A stretch of 64,000 nt of DNA from Oxytricha trifallax (Eukaryota > Ciliophora > Spirotrichea > Sporadotrichida > Oxytrichidae). Both the position numbers and the translations under genes were made by a program. The DNA lies in NCBI GenBank assembly GCA_000711775.1, contig ARYC01018504.1:1-64000 (forward strand). The letters are read 5' to 3'. Below, in pieces: positions 24,601 to 37,116 of this stretch (positions are counted from its first letter, which is position 1; each line of letters begins with the position of its first letter). Below the pieces are notes generated by a model. It was given only the letters and a program-made list of their open reading frames with translations. It was not told where the DNA came from and did no database searches.

Positions 24601-25590
24601 GTCTCCATCACCGTAGTCTATCTCTGAGTTATCATCGTCATAATCGCTGCAGTCGTTGCTTCCGTAGTCACTCCCGTCATCACTGCCGCTCCCATCTCTA
24701 TTGCGATCTTTGTTCATAGCTTGCAGAGCTTTCTTCGAGAACTGCTTCTTTTTGAACTCTTTTTCGTGGGCTCTGAATCTCTCCATCTCCTACGTACACA
24801 AGAATCATGAGATTAGTCTTAGATAATTTATAATAACATAATTGATTTGGCAACGAAATAGGATTTAGAAATCAAAATAACAGAATGGTGAATATTATTC
24901 ATAGTACAATGAATTAAAGGGCTTTGCATTCATAATTCATAGGTTAATCAGGATTCATCAATTATTGAAATTATGCTTTAATAATTTCGCAATTTGTATG
25001 ATTTCAAAATCCATTCCCATCTTTCATTTAAGAGTTGCCAATTGAATATATAAATATCATTGAACTTACAATTTCAACACGCCTACGGGCGTCTTACAGT
25101 TTAGATTTATCCTTGATTTCACTTTAAATTTATTAAGAGTTTGCTTTTTTTGAACTTAAAAATCTTAAAATGTAATGAAATTCAATCTTAGAGTAAATTT
25201 ATTTTAATCACTGTTATTGATCTGAGCACGGAAGTAATCTCTAACTCTCTATAGCTTCTTAATTTCCTTTTTCATTTCAATCTCATATTTCTCCTTAGTA
25301 CTCATAGCTGGCGCATTATTAAGCTTTTGTTCCAGTGTTTCCAGCTATAAAATTCCCTTTTTATTTAATTTTTAGATTGAGTAAATGATTTAATTTGAAA
25401 AAAATTATAAAGTACCAACATTTTTATTTAAATTCCCTATACAGAAAGATATTTGTAAGCTTTTTGACATTTGTATTTAAAATAAAACCATAAATCAATG
25501 TGAAAATGATGGAAGATAGATTTTTACCTCATCTATGGCTTTCAAATTTTTTTCTAATTCTGACTATAGCTTTCGCTAATTCTTCGCCAT
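21602..25590 (-). CDS. NOT3: CCR4-NOT transcription complex subunit 3 (NOT3/NOT5)
   Basis: ATG 25588-25590 opens MAKNQRKLQSELEKNLKAID, matching the Not3 N-terminal domain; the next exon has NNAPAMSTKEKYEIEMKKEI, KKLQRVRDYFRAQI, then NNSEIKDKSKLQDARRRVEI and MERFRAHEKEFKKKQFSKKA, all in family order. An acidic Asp/Ser run and a Gln-rich linker follow. The C-terminal NOT box reads LDTLFFAFYYQQGTYQQYLA, SWMFHKKYHTWFRK and GKYIYFDYETTW; TGA 21602-21604. NOT3 is a core subunit of the cytoplasmic deadenylase complex, binding NOT1/NOT2. Introns interrupt it; an 89-bp IES (25119-25207) has pointer TCACT. A candidate 31-nt intron (23958-23988) restores frame. Blocks: 25590-25529, 25348-25208, 25123-25068, 24789-23690, 22500-21602. 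Confidence 0.93.
22639..23542. mobile_element. Long-TIR TA-target transposon B1 in the NOT3 IES
   Basis: Terminal inverted repeats of about 230 bp (TTGCTAAAATATAATTGATT at the left, exact complement at the right), flanked by TA. The TIRs are A/T-rich and contain AATTAGGAGTGCTC and CAACAAGGGTCGGTTGTG. The 400-bp centre (about 22890-23290) is GC-richer and carries coding-like fragments: MPVLETFAEPPNKSSEGMSA and, in another frame, SDKSFKEVILQSDFIIRYQA. Neither is recognised. Same family as 32864-33889 by tip sequence and the AATTAGGAGTGC block. Non-autonomous. Confidence 0.88.
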
Positions 25591-25843
25591 TTCTAATAAT
25601 GATTTTATACTTATAATTAGTAGAATAGTTATATATAAATTAAACAAAGCAAATGTGATATTAATTTGTGCGAATACAAATTTTGTATAATTTTGTGATA
25701 AAACTCACTACAAAGAGATTTAATTAACGCTAAATAATTTTTATCAAATTATTTACGATTTAATGTAGTTAAATAGCGGATTAGAATCATGAAATTTAAA
25801 CTTTAAAAATAAATTATATTTAAGATAAATAAACGATATTTAA

Positions 25844-27814
25844 ATGAAGAATAGCTCAGTGGTTCAAGTTTCAAACTCTCAAGTCCCTTAAACTTTGTAA
25901 CAAACCTCAGCAACCTAGCCCCTAGAACAAGTTGCAAAATTACTGGGAAAAAGGTTAAGAAATACTCTTATTATTTCTAACACTGATCAGTCGTCACTCT
26001 AAAGTTCACAGGAGGACAACAAAGAAAATGCATGTGTTAATGTTAGTAAAAGATAAAAAACAAGAAGAGGTTAGAAAGAGACCAATGGGTTGAATTCCTC
26101 TAAGCCTGTGCTTGGATCAAATAATGAGGAGCTTAATAAAAGTGTGAAACCGACTCTAAATGAAGTAGCTAATTAAATTAGTGAGATCAAGTTTTCTAAC
26201 TTTAAACAAGAAAATTTTGATTAAGTTTCAAGTCCAGAAGAAATTGATATGGACGACTCTGAAAGTTTAACGGCGAATGATTTTGAAATTTTGAACAATG
26301 ATAATTTCTTTGATAGTATTAACGGCGCTTTCAAGGTGATCCAAAAATCAGAGGCTTTACATAGTGTAAAAAATAATCTGTAAAAGAACCAACAGATCTC
26401 TTAAAATTAGAAGAGTAGCAATAATAAATTCGTAAATTAATGCAATAGCGGAAATTCCATCGCTGCATATATGAAACAATAATAAAGCTTTAATTAATAG
26501 CAGAATTAATAATAATTAACAAACAGCTACTAAATTTCTCAAAATTTAAATACCTTTAACAACAATGAATCCTCGTATTACTCAACTTCCCAGGCAGAGG
26601 ACTTAACAGCCCAAAATATGTGCAAGCAATCAGCTTTTTCTTTAGCTTTCGAGATTGACCCTGTTACAGGATTACCTAAATTCCCTGACTATGATCCAAA
26701 GATAAGTTACCTCGACGAATACTGGAATGTTTACCTCTAAAATCAGGCTATTTTAGCCTAAATTGATAAGATTGCTAACGAGAGAAACGATTTGATGGTC
26801 AAGATCTATAAGATTGAGAACTTTTATGACGAGAATATGGACAGATTTTAGAGTGAGAGATACAGCTCTGGTAGAAAGAAGCATAATAGAAGATGCGCCA
26901 ATGACATTGAGAGATAATACAAGTGTCCATACCCAAAATGTGAGAAATTTTATGGATCTGAGGGATCTTTGAATCTTCACATTAAAATCAAACATAATGG
27001 TGGCAACAAGACAGATAGAGAGAAGATAGCCAAATCAATTGTATTTGCATAAGCGAATGGCATTAATTTGCCTGATACTTTTGATTTGAATCTCCCACCA
27101 GGATCTGTCGAGAAAGCAGCTACACAAGTAGGAGTTGCCTTAGACGAGGAAAGTATCAAGAGACTTGAGCAAGATTTGACAACAAAGAATGAGATTACTG
27201 TTAAGAAATTGAAGGAAATAGAAATGATGAAAACTAACATGCAATACTCAAAATCCGGATCTCTCATTATAAACCAAGGTATACCTCACTAAAATATTAA
27301 GTCCATAGGTGGACCATAAGACAAGCCAATCATATAAGCTAGCATGAATATTCACAACGATGAAAGCGTTTTCAAAGTGCCACCTCCTCTTAATAAGAAG
27401 AAATTTTCTTCTAACTCTGAGAATATGTTCACTCCCAAGAATGTGCACCCAATTGGTGTCAAGCCCTTGATCTAGCCAAAGGTAGCTTTTGGGGAGAGTA
27501 CAAACCAAATTCAATCCCTTGTAAATGTGCCTCCTCTAGTTAGCACAGATAAGTTATCACCATCAAATCTCTCGCTCTAAAAAGAAAATTCATTCACTGG
27601 CTTTGATAAGCCTCCCAGCAAATCCCCTGTCAATTAGCAAAATAATATTAATATTTAACCGCTTTCTTAAAGCTCCACAAATAATTCAAATGCAGCTACT
27701 TCTAACAAAGTTTCATAGCCATCTCCCTTGAAACCCTTATCACAAGTGCTCTCAAATAGCTCAAACCCTCCTACTTAAAGTGTGATGAGCACTAGATAGT
27801 CTAAGAGATTCTGA
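25844..27814 (+). CDS. C2H2 zinc-finger protein, 656 aa, uninterrupted
   Basis: One open frame of 657 codons from ATG 25844 to TGA 27812-27814 with no intron or IES; many TAA/TAG Gln codons. The first 240 residues are low-complexity (N/Q/S/K-rich). A conserved core follows: LAFEIDPVTGLPKFPDYDPK, YLDEYWNVYLQNQAILAQID, a coiled-coil-like stretch, then one classical finger YKCPYPKCEKFYGSEGSLNL followed by HIKIKH (C-x4-C-x12-H-x4-H). A basic/acidic helix and a long Pro/Ser/Asn tail complete it. Likely nuclear nucleic-acid binding, target unknown. Being unsplit is unusual beside its neighbours and fits a single-MDS gene. Confidence 0.85.
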
Positions 27815-28390
27815 GAAATATGACATTTAACTGATATTCTTTAAAATTTAAACATCAAATTTTTAATTGTAGTATTGAAATATAGTTTGTAAGTTGCAAT
27901 CTGAAAAAAAGAATTTAAAATAAAATACCAAAATAAACGAGGGTATTTATTTTTCTTATCTAAAATATAAGATAAAAAAATGATAATTAAGTGATACTGC
28001 CATAATAATTTAAACAATAGCAATAAACTCACTTTTTATATTCAATTATTATTATATAATTTCACTAAATAACTTCATTTATTCTATTATAATATAAATA
28101 AGATATTTTTTTTATAAATTAAATTATCGAGAATTATTTTTCTTGAAACTAACCAATATTATTTTTAAATTTAAACATATGGACACTATTTAAACTGATT
28201 TATCATTAAATTGATTCAGACTTGAATAAATCCAATCTCTATATAGATCTACATATATAATCAGAGTGAGATGATATGCAATCACTCATATTATATTCTA
28301 ACTTTATTTTCTTGATTAACTTAGATTTAAACATAATATTTTAAATTCACATAAATTTTAAGTTTAAGTTAAAAATTAATAAAAAAATAA

Positions 28391-30029
<1,639 letters not shown>

Positions 30030-30175
30030 GTATTTATTGATAGTTTATAATTTTACTCTTAACTTCGATATACTTTCAAAATATTACAATAGACAATAAT
30101 TATAATGGTAAAATGCTATAATGAGAAATCATAAATTTAAATAATATAAATAATTCAGTTAAAATAATTGATAAA

Positions 30176-31864
30176 ATGGACTATTCATCCCCTTCTAAAA
30201 TCTCAAAAACCATGGTAACTGCCACATCTGGCTACAAAAATGCTGGAGATGGCTATAACTACACAAATTTAGGTGGAGTGGGTCACCATGGAGTAACTAA
30301 GACAAGCACCTCACCTCTGAAAAGCCAAAGGAAAAAGTCTCCCAGAAAAAACAAATTAACATCCATGCCGTTATAAGTAAGTCATGATTATTTTAATTAC
30401 AGGTTATACAATGAAATTGAGATAAAATTTGAGAAATTTGTCATTCTTAAGATTTAAAACATGACTTTCCACGTGACTTATTTTAAACTTTTCTGATAAA
30501 TATTTGAGTACCTATCACTTAATTCTTATCATAAATATGATTCTAATCTAATCTATTATTTTTTAGCAACAAATGCCATAGTACGCTCCAATGCCAGTAT
30601 ATTCCCGCCAATCCTTAGACTTAGTAAGAAATAAATTAGACGCTTACGTGCAAAGCTTGCCTGGAGACAAGAAAATCGAGCATAAATATGTCATGAAAGT
30701 AAAGGGTAAATGTCTCAATAATTTCCTTGGAATCATTAAAACTGTAAGTTCTTATAGATTTATTTAACTTGATTCGGTTATTATTAAAATTAATGGAAAA
30801 TACTTGAAATAATTTATAAATTTTACTAAAATACGATAATATTTAGAAATTAATCATTAAATTTATAGGATTTGGCTAGATTATCAGTTGAAGGATTTCC
30901 TCAAGAATTAAATAAGCAAATACCTGCTCTAATATATTTTTAGCAAATTAATCAAGTATTTCATTTTTTTAAAATTAACTTTATAATATTATTTAAAAAT
31001 ATCAATTTGTGATAATTTAATATAATAAATCAAAACATATTTGCATATGTTTTGAATGCTGTTAAAGAAATACGACTTAATATGGTTTGATATTCAAATA
31101 GAGCAGAGAGTGGCCACACTCAAAGCCAATTTCTTCGTTGGATATAACCTTGGTTATAATATTGACCAGATCATTTTAAAATCCTTCTATCGTTTTAATT
31201 AATATTTTATTGTAAATTATGCTAGCAATACATATAAAATGGGGTTATTCTGCTTGATTGGCATTGCCCATTTGCCAGATTCTATGAATAAATTGCGTTT
31301 CTATCGCACTTTTGACATCAGGCCCTCTCTTAGTACTAATATCGGGTAATTCGTCGAGGAGGAGATGAGTAGCGTGCCCAAGCATGCTGGACTTGTGGTC
31401 ATGAATCTCTTCCAAGCTATAATTTATAAACTTAAAATTCATTAATTAATGAAATTACTCGAATGCATAGTAAAATCACTAATTATTTCAAGAAATGAGT
31501 TATATCAAGATGATAAGCAGTAAAATTATAAACAAGTTGCCAGTTTGTGGGAATGTAGAGTACGAGGAAGACAAACTTAACGACCCCATGAATTAGTTGC
31601 TCTTGTAAAATTAACAATCTTCATAGGCTCTGAAATACTCCAATAGCCAGATCTTGTAATAATAGCAACAGAACGATTACAATACAGCTGGGGGTCCTGG
31701 AGGAATCAATGAGACAACTGTATTTATTGGAGAATTTAATTAATAATTATTGAAAAATATTCATTTATAGTATCTTATTTAATAAAAATAATTGCTTTTA
31801 AAAGGTATTTCTAGATGACGATGGTGAATATGATGAAATAGATGCAAATGACTTAAGTATTTGA
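30176..31864 (+). CDS. Unknown protein with GT-AG introns
   Basis: ATG 30176 opens MDYSSPSKISKTMVTATSGY and a basic Ser/Lys-rich region. The second exon (from about 30568) has YAPMPVYSRQSLDLVRNKLD, GDKKIEHKYVMKVKGKCLNN; then after a 125-nt intron (30743-30867) DLARLSVEGFPQELNKQIPA; then KYDLIWFDIQIEQRVATLKA NFFVGYNLGYNID. From about 31530: CGNVEYEEDKLNDPMNQLLL, a poly-Gln patch and GGPGGINETTVFIGEFNQ; the last piece FLDDDGEYDEIDANDLSI ends at TGA 31862-31864. The block 31200-31500 is ambiguous between strands. Family not recognised. Confidence 0.62.
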
Positions 31865-32194
31865 AAAAAATAAATTAATAATCTATGTCATTATGAGTTT
31901 CATATACTAATATCTTATAATACTATAGTTTAATTTCATAATTTCAAAATACACATTTTAAATAATTATTTTATCATAATAAGGCTAAAATACTCAAAAG
32001 ATATTCTGAAAAATCTAAAAAGTCTTACTTTTTATAAAAAAATCATAAGAATTTACTGTTAAGAGATTAAAAAAAGTAGAATTTACATACTATTATTTAT
32101 AAAAAGTTTAGTTATACTTGAAGTGCTGTTTAAACTCTATGAACCTCTACTGTCACTAAAACAGAGAAGATTATTAATAATTTTACACTTATTA

Positions 32195-32690
32195 TATAAA
32201 GTTACAAATAATTTGAGAGAAGTTAAGGTTTAAGCATCACTCAAGGGTAATGAGATTATCTCCCACTTTACTGGATCAAACATATTCACTGTTTACTATT
32301 ACAATTATTGCTCAATTGACTGTAAATTAATGCTTTATTTTTAACAATATGGTGTTTTTATCATTTAATAGTTTGATTTATTGTTTGAGGATGGTTATTG
32401 AGTATCTACTATCATAATTATGGTACTTATAGTATATAGTGTATATATGATTAGTATTAATTGTGATAGTATCTCTCTTATACCACCTGAGATTGGACTC
32501 TTCAAACCTCCACCCCCTATTCTTGAGTATCTGCGCTGCTTCCAATTGCTGTCTCTCTAGAGTAAGGTTGTAGAACATGTAGAAGAGCACCTTGTCGTTG
32601 GCTTTGCGCATCACCTGAATCGACATCTCGAAGTGCTTCTGAAGCTTGAAGCAGTCTGGGATTTGGATTTATGGCTGGAAGCAGTCGTGA
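32195..32690 (-). CDS. NOT2: CCR4-NOT subunit with NOT box (probable NOT2), C-terminal MDSs
   Basis: The minus strand (about 32690-32465) reads IPDCFKLQKHFEMSIQVMRK, NDKVLFYMFYNLTLERQQLE and ILKNRGWRFEESNLRWYKRD. This matches the NOT2/3/5 box (LFYxFY, then AAxxLxxRxWRxHxxxxxWxxR); LFYMFY rather than LFFxFYYQQ and its difference from the NOT3 at 21.6 kb favour NOT2. A second block at about 32310-32195 reads TVNMFDPVKWEIISLPLSDA, matching the FDPxxW end of the box. The interval between is A/T-rich (IES). The exact stop was not settled. NOT2 bridges NOT1 and NOT3 in the deadenylase complex. Confidence 0.8.
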
Positions 32691-32863
32691 TTTAAATATA
32701 ATAATATCAAAATAATTATAGAAATTAGGTATAAAATAAAATAAAAAAGGTGATAATGTAAAAATAGTGGTTGAAATTGTGTCTTATAAAATGTAACTTT
32801 CAAAGATATAAATGAAGTTTCACAGAATAAAAATATAATTAAATTAAAAATAATTTTAATTAT

Positions 32864-33889
32864 TGTTAAAATAGATAAAAATAGGAAATTTAAGAAATAA
32901 AGATTAATTATAAATATATCAGTAATTACAACTGTCACGAATTAGGAGTGCCATTAATCATATTTTGATTTAAATTTAATATTTAATTAATTAATCATTA
33001 AAATAATATAATTAGTGGTCAAGTGGTCTGGCAGGGTCTTTAGCAGACCACTTTTGTAAATATATATAATATATTAATACATTTAAATATAATTACGAAT
33101 GTGTAGACTGGTAATGGAGTCAACGTGCCGGAGACCTCCACTCACATTTTGGAAGAGATATTCGTGTGTGAATAGTATGTACAGTCTAACTCCCACTTTC
33201 ATGTCCCTATGAAGCAAGACAAGCCGGGTGAGCCACAGATTCTTATCGCAAACGAGATTAATCTTACTAAGGCATTTGGATCATCTGGGATAGCAGGGAT
33301 GAAACGGTTGATGGAGGGTGAAGGGATGGCTATTGAGTAGAAGTACGGCGGCGTGGAATACAAGTACATTGGCTGCTTCACAGTAATCACATCAAACACA
33401 CTGCCCTTCAATAGTATGGACCCCGAAGATGCCAATGCCTTTAAGGCTCGGTGTCTACTCTGCCAATCTGAAATTCCTACTTAGAGTGGCGAGGAGGCAT
33501 TCCCTTTGACCGCGTCATTGGTGGCACGCTTTCTCAATGCAAGATTCTTAGCCGGTGAAAAGTAGAAGAATGCGATTAACTGACAGCAACAGACCGTTGT
33601 CTGAGACAGCTGGGGAAATGTCTAGTGATTCATGGCAGTATTACCAGTCTACAAATTCGTAATTATATTTAAATGTATTAATATATATATATATATTTAC
33701 GAGTGGTCTCCTAAAGACCCTGCCAGACCACTAGACCACTAATTATATATAATTAATTGATTTAATTAATAATTTTAAATTTAATCAAGTTATGATTAAT
33801 GGCACTCCTAATTCGTGACAGTTGTAATTACTGATATATTTATAATTAATCTTTATTTCTTAAATTTCCTATTTTTATCTATTTTAACA
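32864..33889. mobile_element. Long-TIR TA-target transposon B2 with helicase fragment
   Basis: About 1026 bp. The tips are TTGTTAAAATAGATAAAAAT and complement, flanked by TA on both sides. TIRs run about 240 bp and include AATTAGGAGTGCC and a GTGGTCTGGCAGGGTCTTTA block. The centre (33100-33650) is GC-rich and coding. It sits in an IES-like gap of the probable NOT2 gene, just as B1 sits in a NOT3 IES. No transposase inside, so non-autonomous. Confidence 0.88.
33101..33583 (+). CDS. SF3-type helicase fragment inside transposon B2
   Basis: An open frame of 160 codons (two TAG and an early TAG read as Gln) ending at TGA 33581. Visible motifs: a degenerate P-loop-like TGNGVN, about 45 residues later a Walker B-like ILIANEIN, then MKRLMEGEGMAIEQKYGG, and motif C FTVITSNTLPF followed by DANAFKARC. 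Spacing and the VITSN motif are those of superfamily 3 helicases of Rep/D5 type found in small DNA viruses and selfish elements. No methionine start or endonuclease domain is present and the P-loop lacks its Lys, so it is probably inactive. Viral versus transposon origin cannot be told from sequence alone. Confidence 0.65.
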
Positions 33890-33894
33890 ATATT

Positions 33895-34302
33895 ATGATC
33901 ATCAATGAAGCCAGATTGAGAAGTGGTATTAATAGATTAACTATCATTGCTTTATGTTAAGCTGCTTTGTTAAGATTTGCTGTTATTGCTGTCAAAGTTA
34001 AAGATATATTGCATTTATTTGATTATTCAATATTTTTGTTTATAGTATAACATAAATTAATTGATAAGATTGATGAACTTGTGAAGGGACTGATCATTTT
34101 CTCACTTAAATCTCTAAATAGAAAAAATAAAGCAAAAGTTATTGAATTACTCCCTATTTTCAAAGCTCAGGATAAACCTATATAATATTTAATTACTCTA
34201 TTTGTTCATTCATTTTATAATTATATATGTTTATCTGAATTTGAAAAGAGTTTTCTAACATCTATTCCAGTATCCAATTAAAATAAATAAAACATCACAT
34301 GA
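33895..34302 (+). CDS. Hypothetical ORF, 135 aa
   Basis: ATG 33895 to TGA 34300-34302, uninterrupted, RNY-rich. It reads LRSGINRLTIIALCQAALLR, FAVIAVKVKDILHLF and KKAKVIELLPIF-like helices. It begins only a few bases beyond the right TIR of transposon B2, on the strand opposite to NOT2. Could be an MDS of another gene or an element ORF. Not recognised. Confidence 0.42.
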
Positions 34303-34333
34303 TAAAATTAACTAAAGTAATAAGATTTAATAT

Positions 34334-34690
34334 TCAGAATTAATAATATTTATTTAGTGTGAATGACCCCTTGAGCAAACTGCCACTCTGTGATTGAGTT
34401 TTGTATATCTAAAAGATATCCATACAACTGCTCAAACTATTATGATTGTTTTCATCTGAGGGCCCGTCTAATCAAGATAATTATCTCAAAATTATGTATG
34501 ATTACCTGATTGAGAATTAGCAGAGTTTAGAATTGCACTTGACAATAGTCTTGTGGAATCTTTAAAATATTTCAACACAGTTTTATTAGAAATTTAGTAT
34601 TAAATTAAATTTTTATGAAATCTGATTAAGTCTGAGAGGAAGTTTAAGACAATTGCTGCGATTGATTCAGCATCTAACTTATGTAAATAT
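34334..34690 (-). CDS. Unknown MDS with candidate 38-nt intron
   Basis: The minus strand reads LDAESIAAIVLNFLSDLIRF, then KYFKDSTRLLSSAILNSANS, and after removal of a 38-nt GT-AG intron (34468-34505) SDGPSDENNHNSLSSCMDIF and YKTQSQSGSLLKGSF, ending at TGA 34334-34336. Without the intron a TGA breaks the frame. It could be an internal part of the probable NOT2 gene or a separate gene; the conserved YGLLGLL block of NOT2 was not found here. Confidence 0.45.
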
Positions 34691-34789
34691 ATTATCATAA
34701 GTATATTTAATATTTACAATTAAGAGAAATAATAATTTATATTTTGATAATATAAACTACCATAAATTCTATTAAGATACAAAAAAGAT

Positions 34790-36115
34790 ATTTACTTCTT
34801 CTACTGAAATTGCTATTGCTGAAAGGCGTTCTTTAATTTGTTAGCAATATCCTCATTGATGCTTATTCCGCCATTGCTCTCATTAGGGTTCTAGATTTGA
34901 ATGTAAATATAAATAAATATTCTAAATTATAAGGAATTGCATTTTAACTATTTATTTTGCAATTATAGATTGAGAAAGATTTCTAATTGTCAAAGGCTGC
35001 TAAAATATCATATTTGTATCATAAATTCATAGAAAACAAATGAAAAACAAATCAACCCTTTAATTAAGGACTGATTAATATAAAACACTTGCTTTTGTGG
35101 AATTTTCCAGAAACTTGGCATTAAATTAATCAAATGCATTGCCGTTGGTCATGTGGCTTGTGTTATGAATATTTGTTGTGGAAGCACCTCCTTACATAGG
35201 GAGAGGCTTGCTATTTGTGAATGATGAGCTGTGAATTGTTGGCTTGAACTTAAATTTCTAAAAAATGTTACTCCAAAATTAATGATAGAGGACGCACAAA
35301 TAAGAATGAATCGCCCTATAATTAGAACTCGTTGATGCTCATGTTCATAGCACTAATATTGAGGTTGGTGTTTGAATGAAGAGAGGGGAATGTAGAGTCA
35401 TAGGCATTTGGTGAACTCAATATCATACTTAATTCTGCTGGATTGCTATTTTAGTCATTCATTAATTATTTAGACAATGAATTTTTAAAGATCATGATAC
35501 TCTTCATTGATCTAAAAACTAAAGTAGAGAAACAATATGATTAAATTATCAATTAAGCAAGTGCGCATTTCCATAAACCTGTTAACCACTGCTCATACCA
35601 CTTGGCTGAATGATTGGTTGCTAAACGATGTTATTCTTAACAATCGATTTGGAATTTGCATTCACTCCCAAATTAGTATTAGTCTGATTTTAGTTTGCAA
35701 GTAGCTAATTGTTAGCATTTTAGTTCTAAGATCCTGCTATTGCAGAAATAAAACCTTTTAATATAAAGAAGTACATAATCCTACTTTTTAAAATTTCACT
35801 TGATAATTCCATCCACTTTAATCAGTCAATCAATTTCTTGAAAATACACTCATTTATTTTTCATATCTTAATAGTGGCTGCTTACTTCCATTTACCTGAT
35901 TGAGATTCTGTGAGTTGAAGCCAGTGGTCGATGAAGCTGCAAAAAATGAATTTTAAAACTCTATAGCATAAGTAAAATAAGCTGCTAAATGAAGAGATGA
36001 AATTACTTTATTGGAAATTATTGGCGAGGGAGTGCTTGTGGAAGTCTTCCCAGGATGCACCTCCCACGAACTGCTGCTGATGCTAGTGAAGCTACTGCTG
36101 CTATGCTTAACTTAA
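34790..36115 (-). CDS. NOT2: Probable NOT2, Gln/Asn-rich N-terminal MDSs
   Basis: Minus-strand blocks: about 36115-36010 (FVGGASWEDFHKHSLANNF), 35940-35870 (STTGFNSQNLNQVNGSK), 35750-35565 (NSKSIVKNNIVQQPIIQPSG), 35460-35310 (MILSSPNAYDSTFPSLHSNT), 35260-35100 (FKPTIHSSSFTNSKPLPMQG, ending FDQFNAKFLENS) and 34893-34790 (SINEDIANKLKNAFQQQQF). The D-x-x-FPSL motif in a Q/N-rich context is a NOT2 feature and the blocks lead toward the NOT box at 32.2-32.7 kb on the same strand. Assignment to one gene is inferred. Start codon not found. Confidence 0.6.
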
Positions 36116-36119
36116 ATTA

Positions 36120-37110
36120 TCAGTTTCATAGAAAATAAAAGTGTATTTTTAATTTCTATTAAAACAGATTAATTTACTTAATAAAATTGTATAAAAATAT
36201 TTTACTTTTCATTTATTTGCTTAAAAGAGAGATTTTTTACAAATTTCTAGAAATTTGATTATTATTTGGAAAATTATTTCAAAATATCTAGTGATTATAA
36301 GAAAAGGAAAACATTTTATAGTCAAATGATTTCAATCACAAATTTAAGATATATAGGGGGAAAAATTCATAAATTTTATACCTTAATTGTTCAAATTATT
36401 TATAATATATAAATTGAACCTTAACATTTTAATCTATTATACAATAAATAAAGTCTATAATTACTCATTAAGTAGTTTATATTTTACTAATATTGCTCAT
36501 TTTATATTTTGTTAAGATTATTTTATAAAAATTGAATAATTAGTGATTTAAACGTTCAGCCAATCTCAATAAATCAATTAAATCATACTACATATATTAT
36601 GCATTATTCATTAAGTATTTTAAGTTTTCTAAATCTTATGTAAAATTTGCAATTCAAAAATTATTTTTTACAATTCAAAAACTTTATTATTCCAATTATT
36701 TAAAAAAGAATCGTGTAAATTTTCATATTAAATAATATATATTAAATCTCTAATTTGTGATCTTTATTAATTATTACTAAATTTGCTAAGGAAAAATTTC
36801 TAAATTTATATATAAATAATGTTAAATTTATTTAAATATAAAAATAAAATCCTAGAATTTTCATTTCAATTATATTTGTCCAAATAGTTTTATTGCAATT
36901 TTCATAAATAAAATCTAATTTCACAATATGATTCCCTTTACTTTCACTTAAGTATTTAAATAAATAAATTTTAGAGGGTTTATTTTTAATTTATTCATAA
37001 AAAATTTTATTATTTAAATTTTATTTTTAGACATAAAAAATTCCAGCAGTTAAATTTAATAATATTAAATTTGGATATCAAAGCATTTCTTTTTAGAAAA
37101 CCTTACATCA
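36120..37110. other. AT-rich intergenic or IES DNA
   Basis: About 1 kb without sustained coding in either strand. The last 60 bp (from about 37050) is nearly identical to the sequence upstream of the second gamma-glutamyl hydrolase gene at 40135-40195, so it was included in the tandem duplication and may hold the 5' UTR and promoter. Confidence 0.55.
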
Positions 37111-37116
37111 CATCCT

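Noticed and set aside
25844..25885. tRNA-like text (AATAGCTCAGTGGTTCAAGTTT) resembling a D-arm and T-loop.
   Set aside because: No matching acceptor or anticodon stem; the stretch is the N-terminus of a 656-aa ORF in frame with the rest.
26753..27514. Three minus-strand ORFs of 80-96 codons.
   Set aside because: Shadows of the C2H2 zinc-finger gene on the plus strand, which is open throughout.
32669..32938. 89-codon minus-strand ORF rich in Ile, Leu and Phe.
   Set aside because: AT-rich IES and transposon TIR sequence; apparent membrane character comes from base composition.
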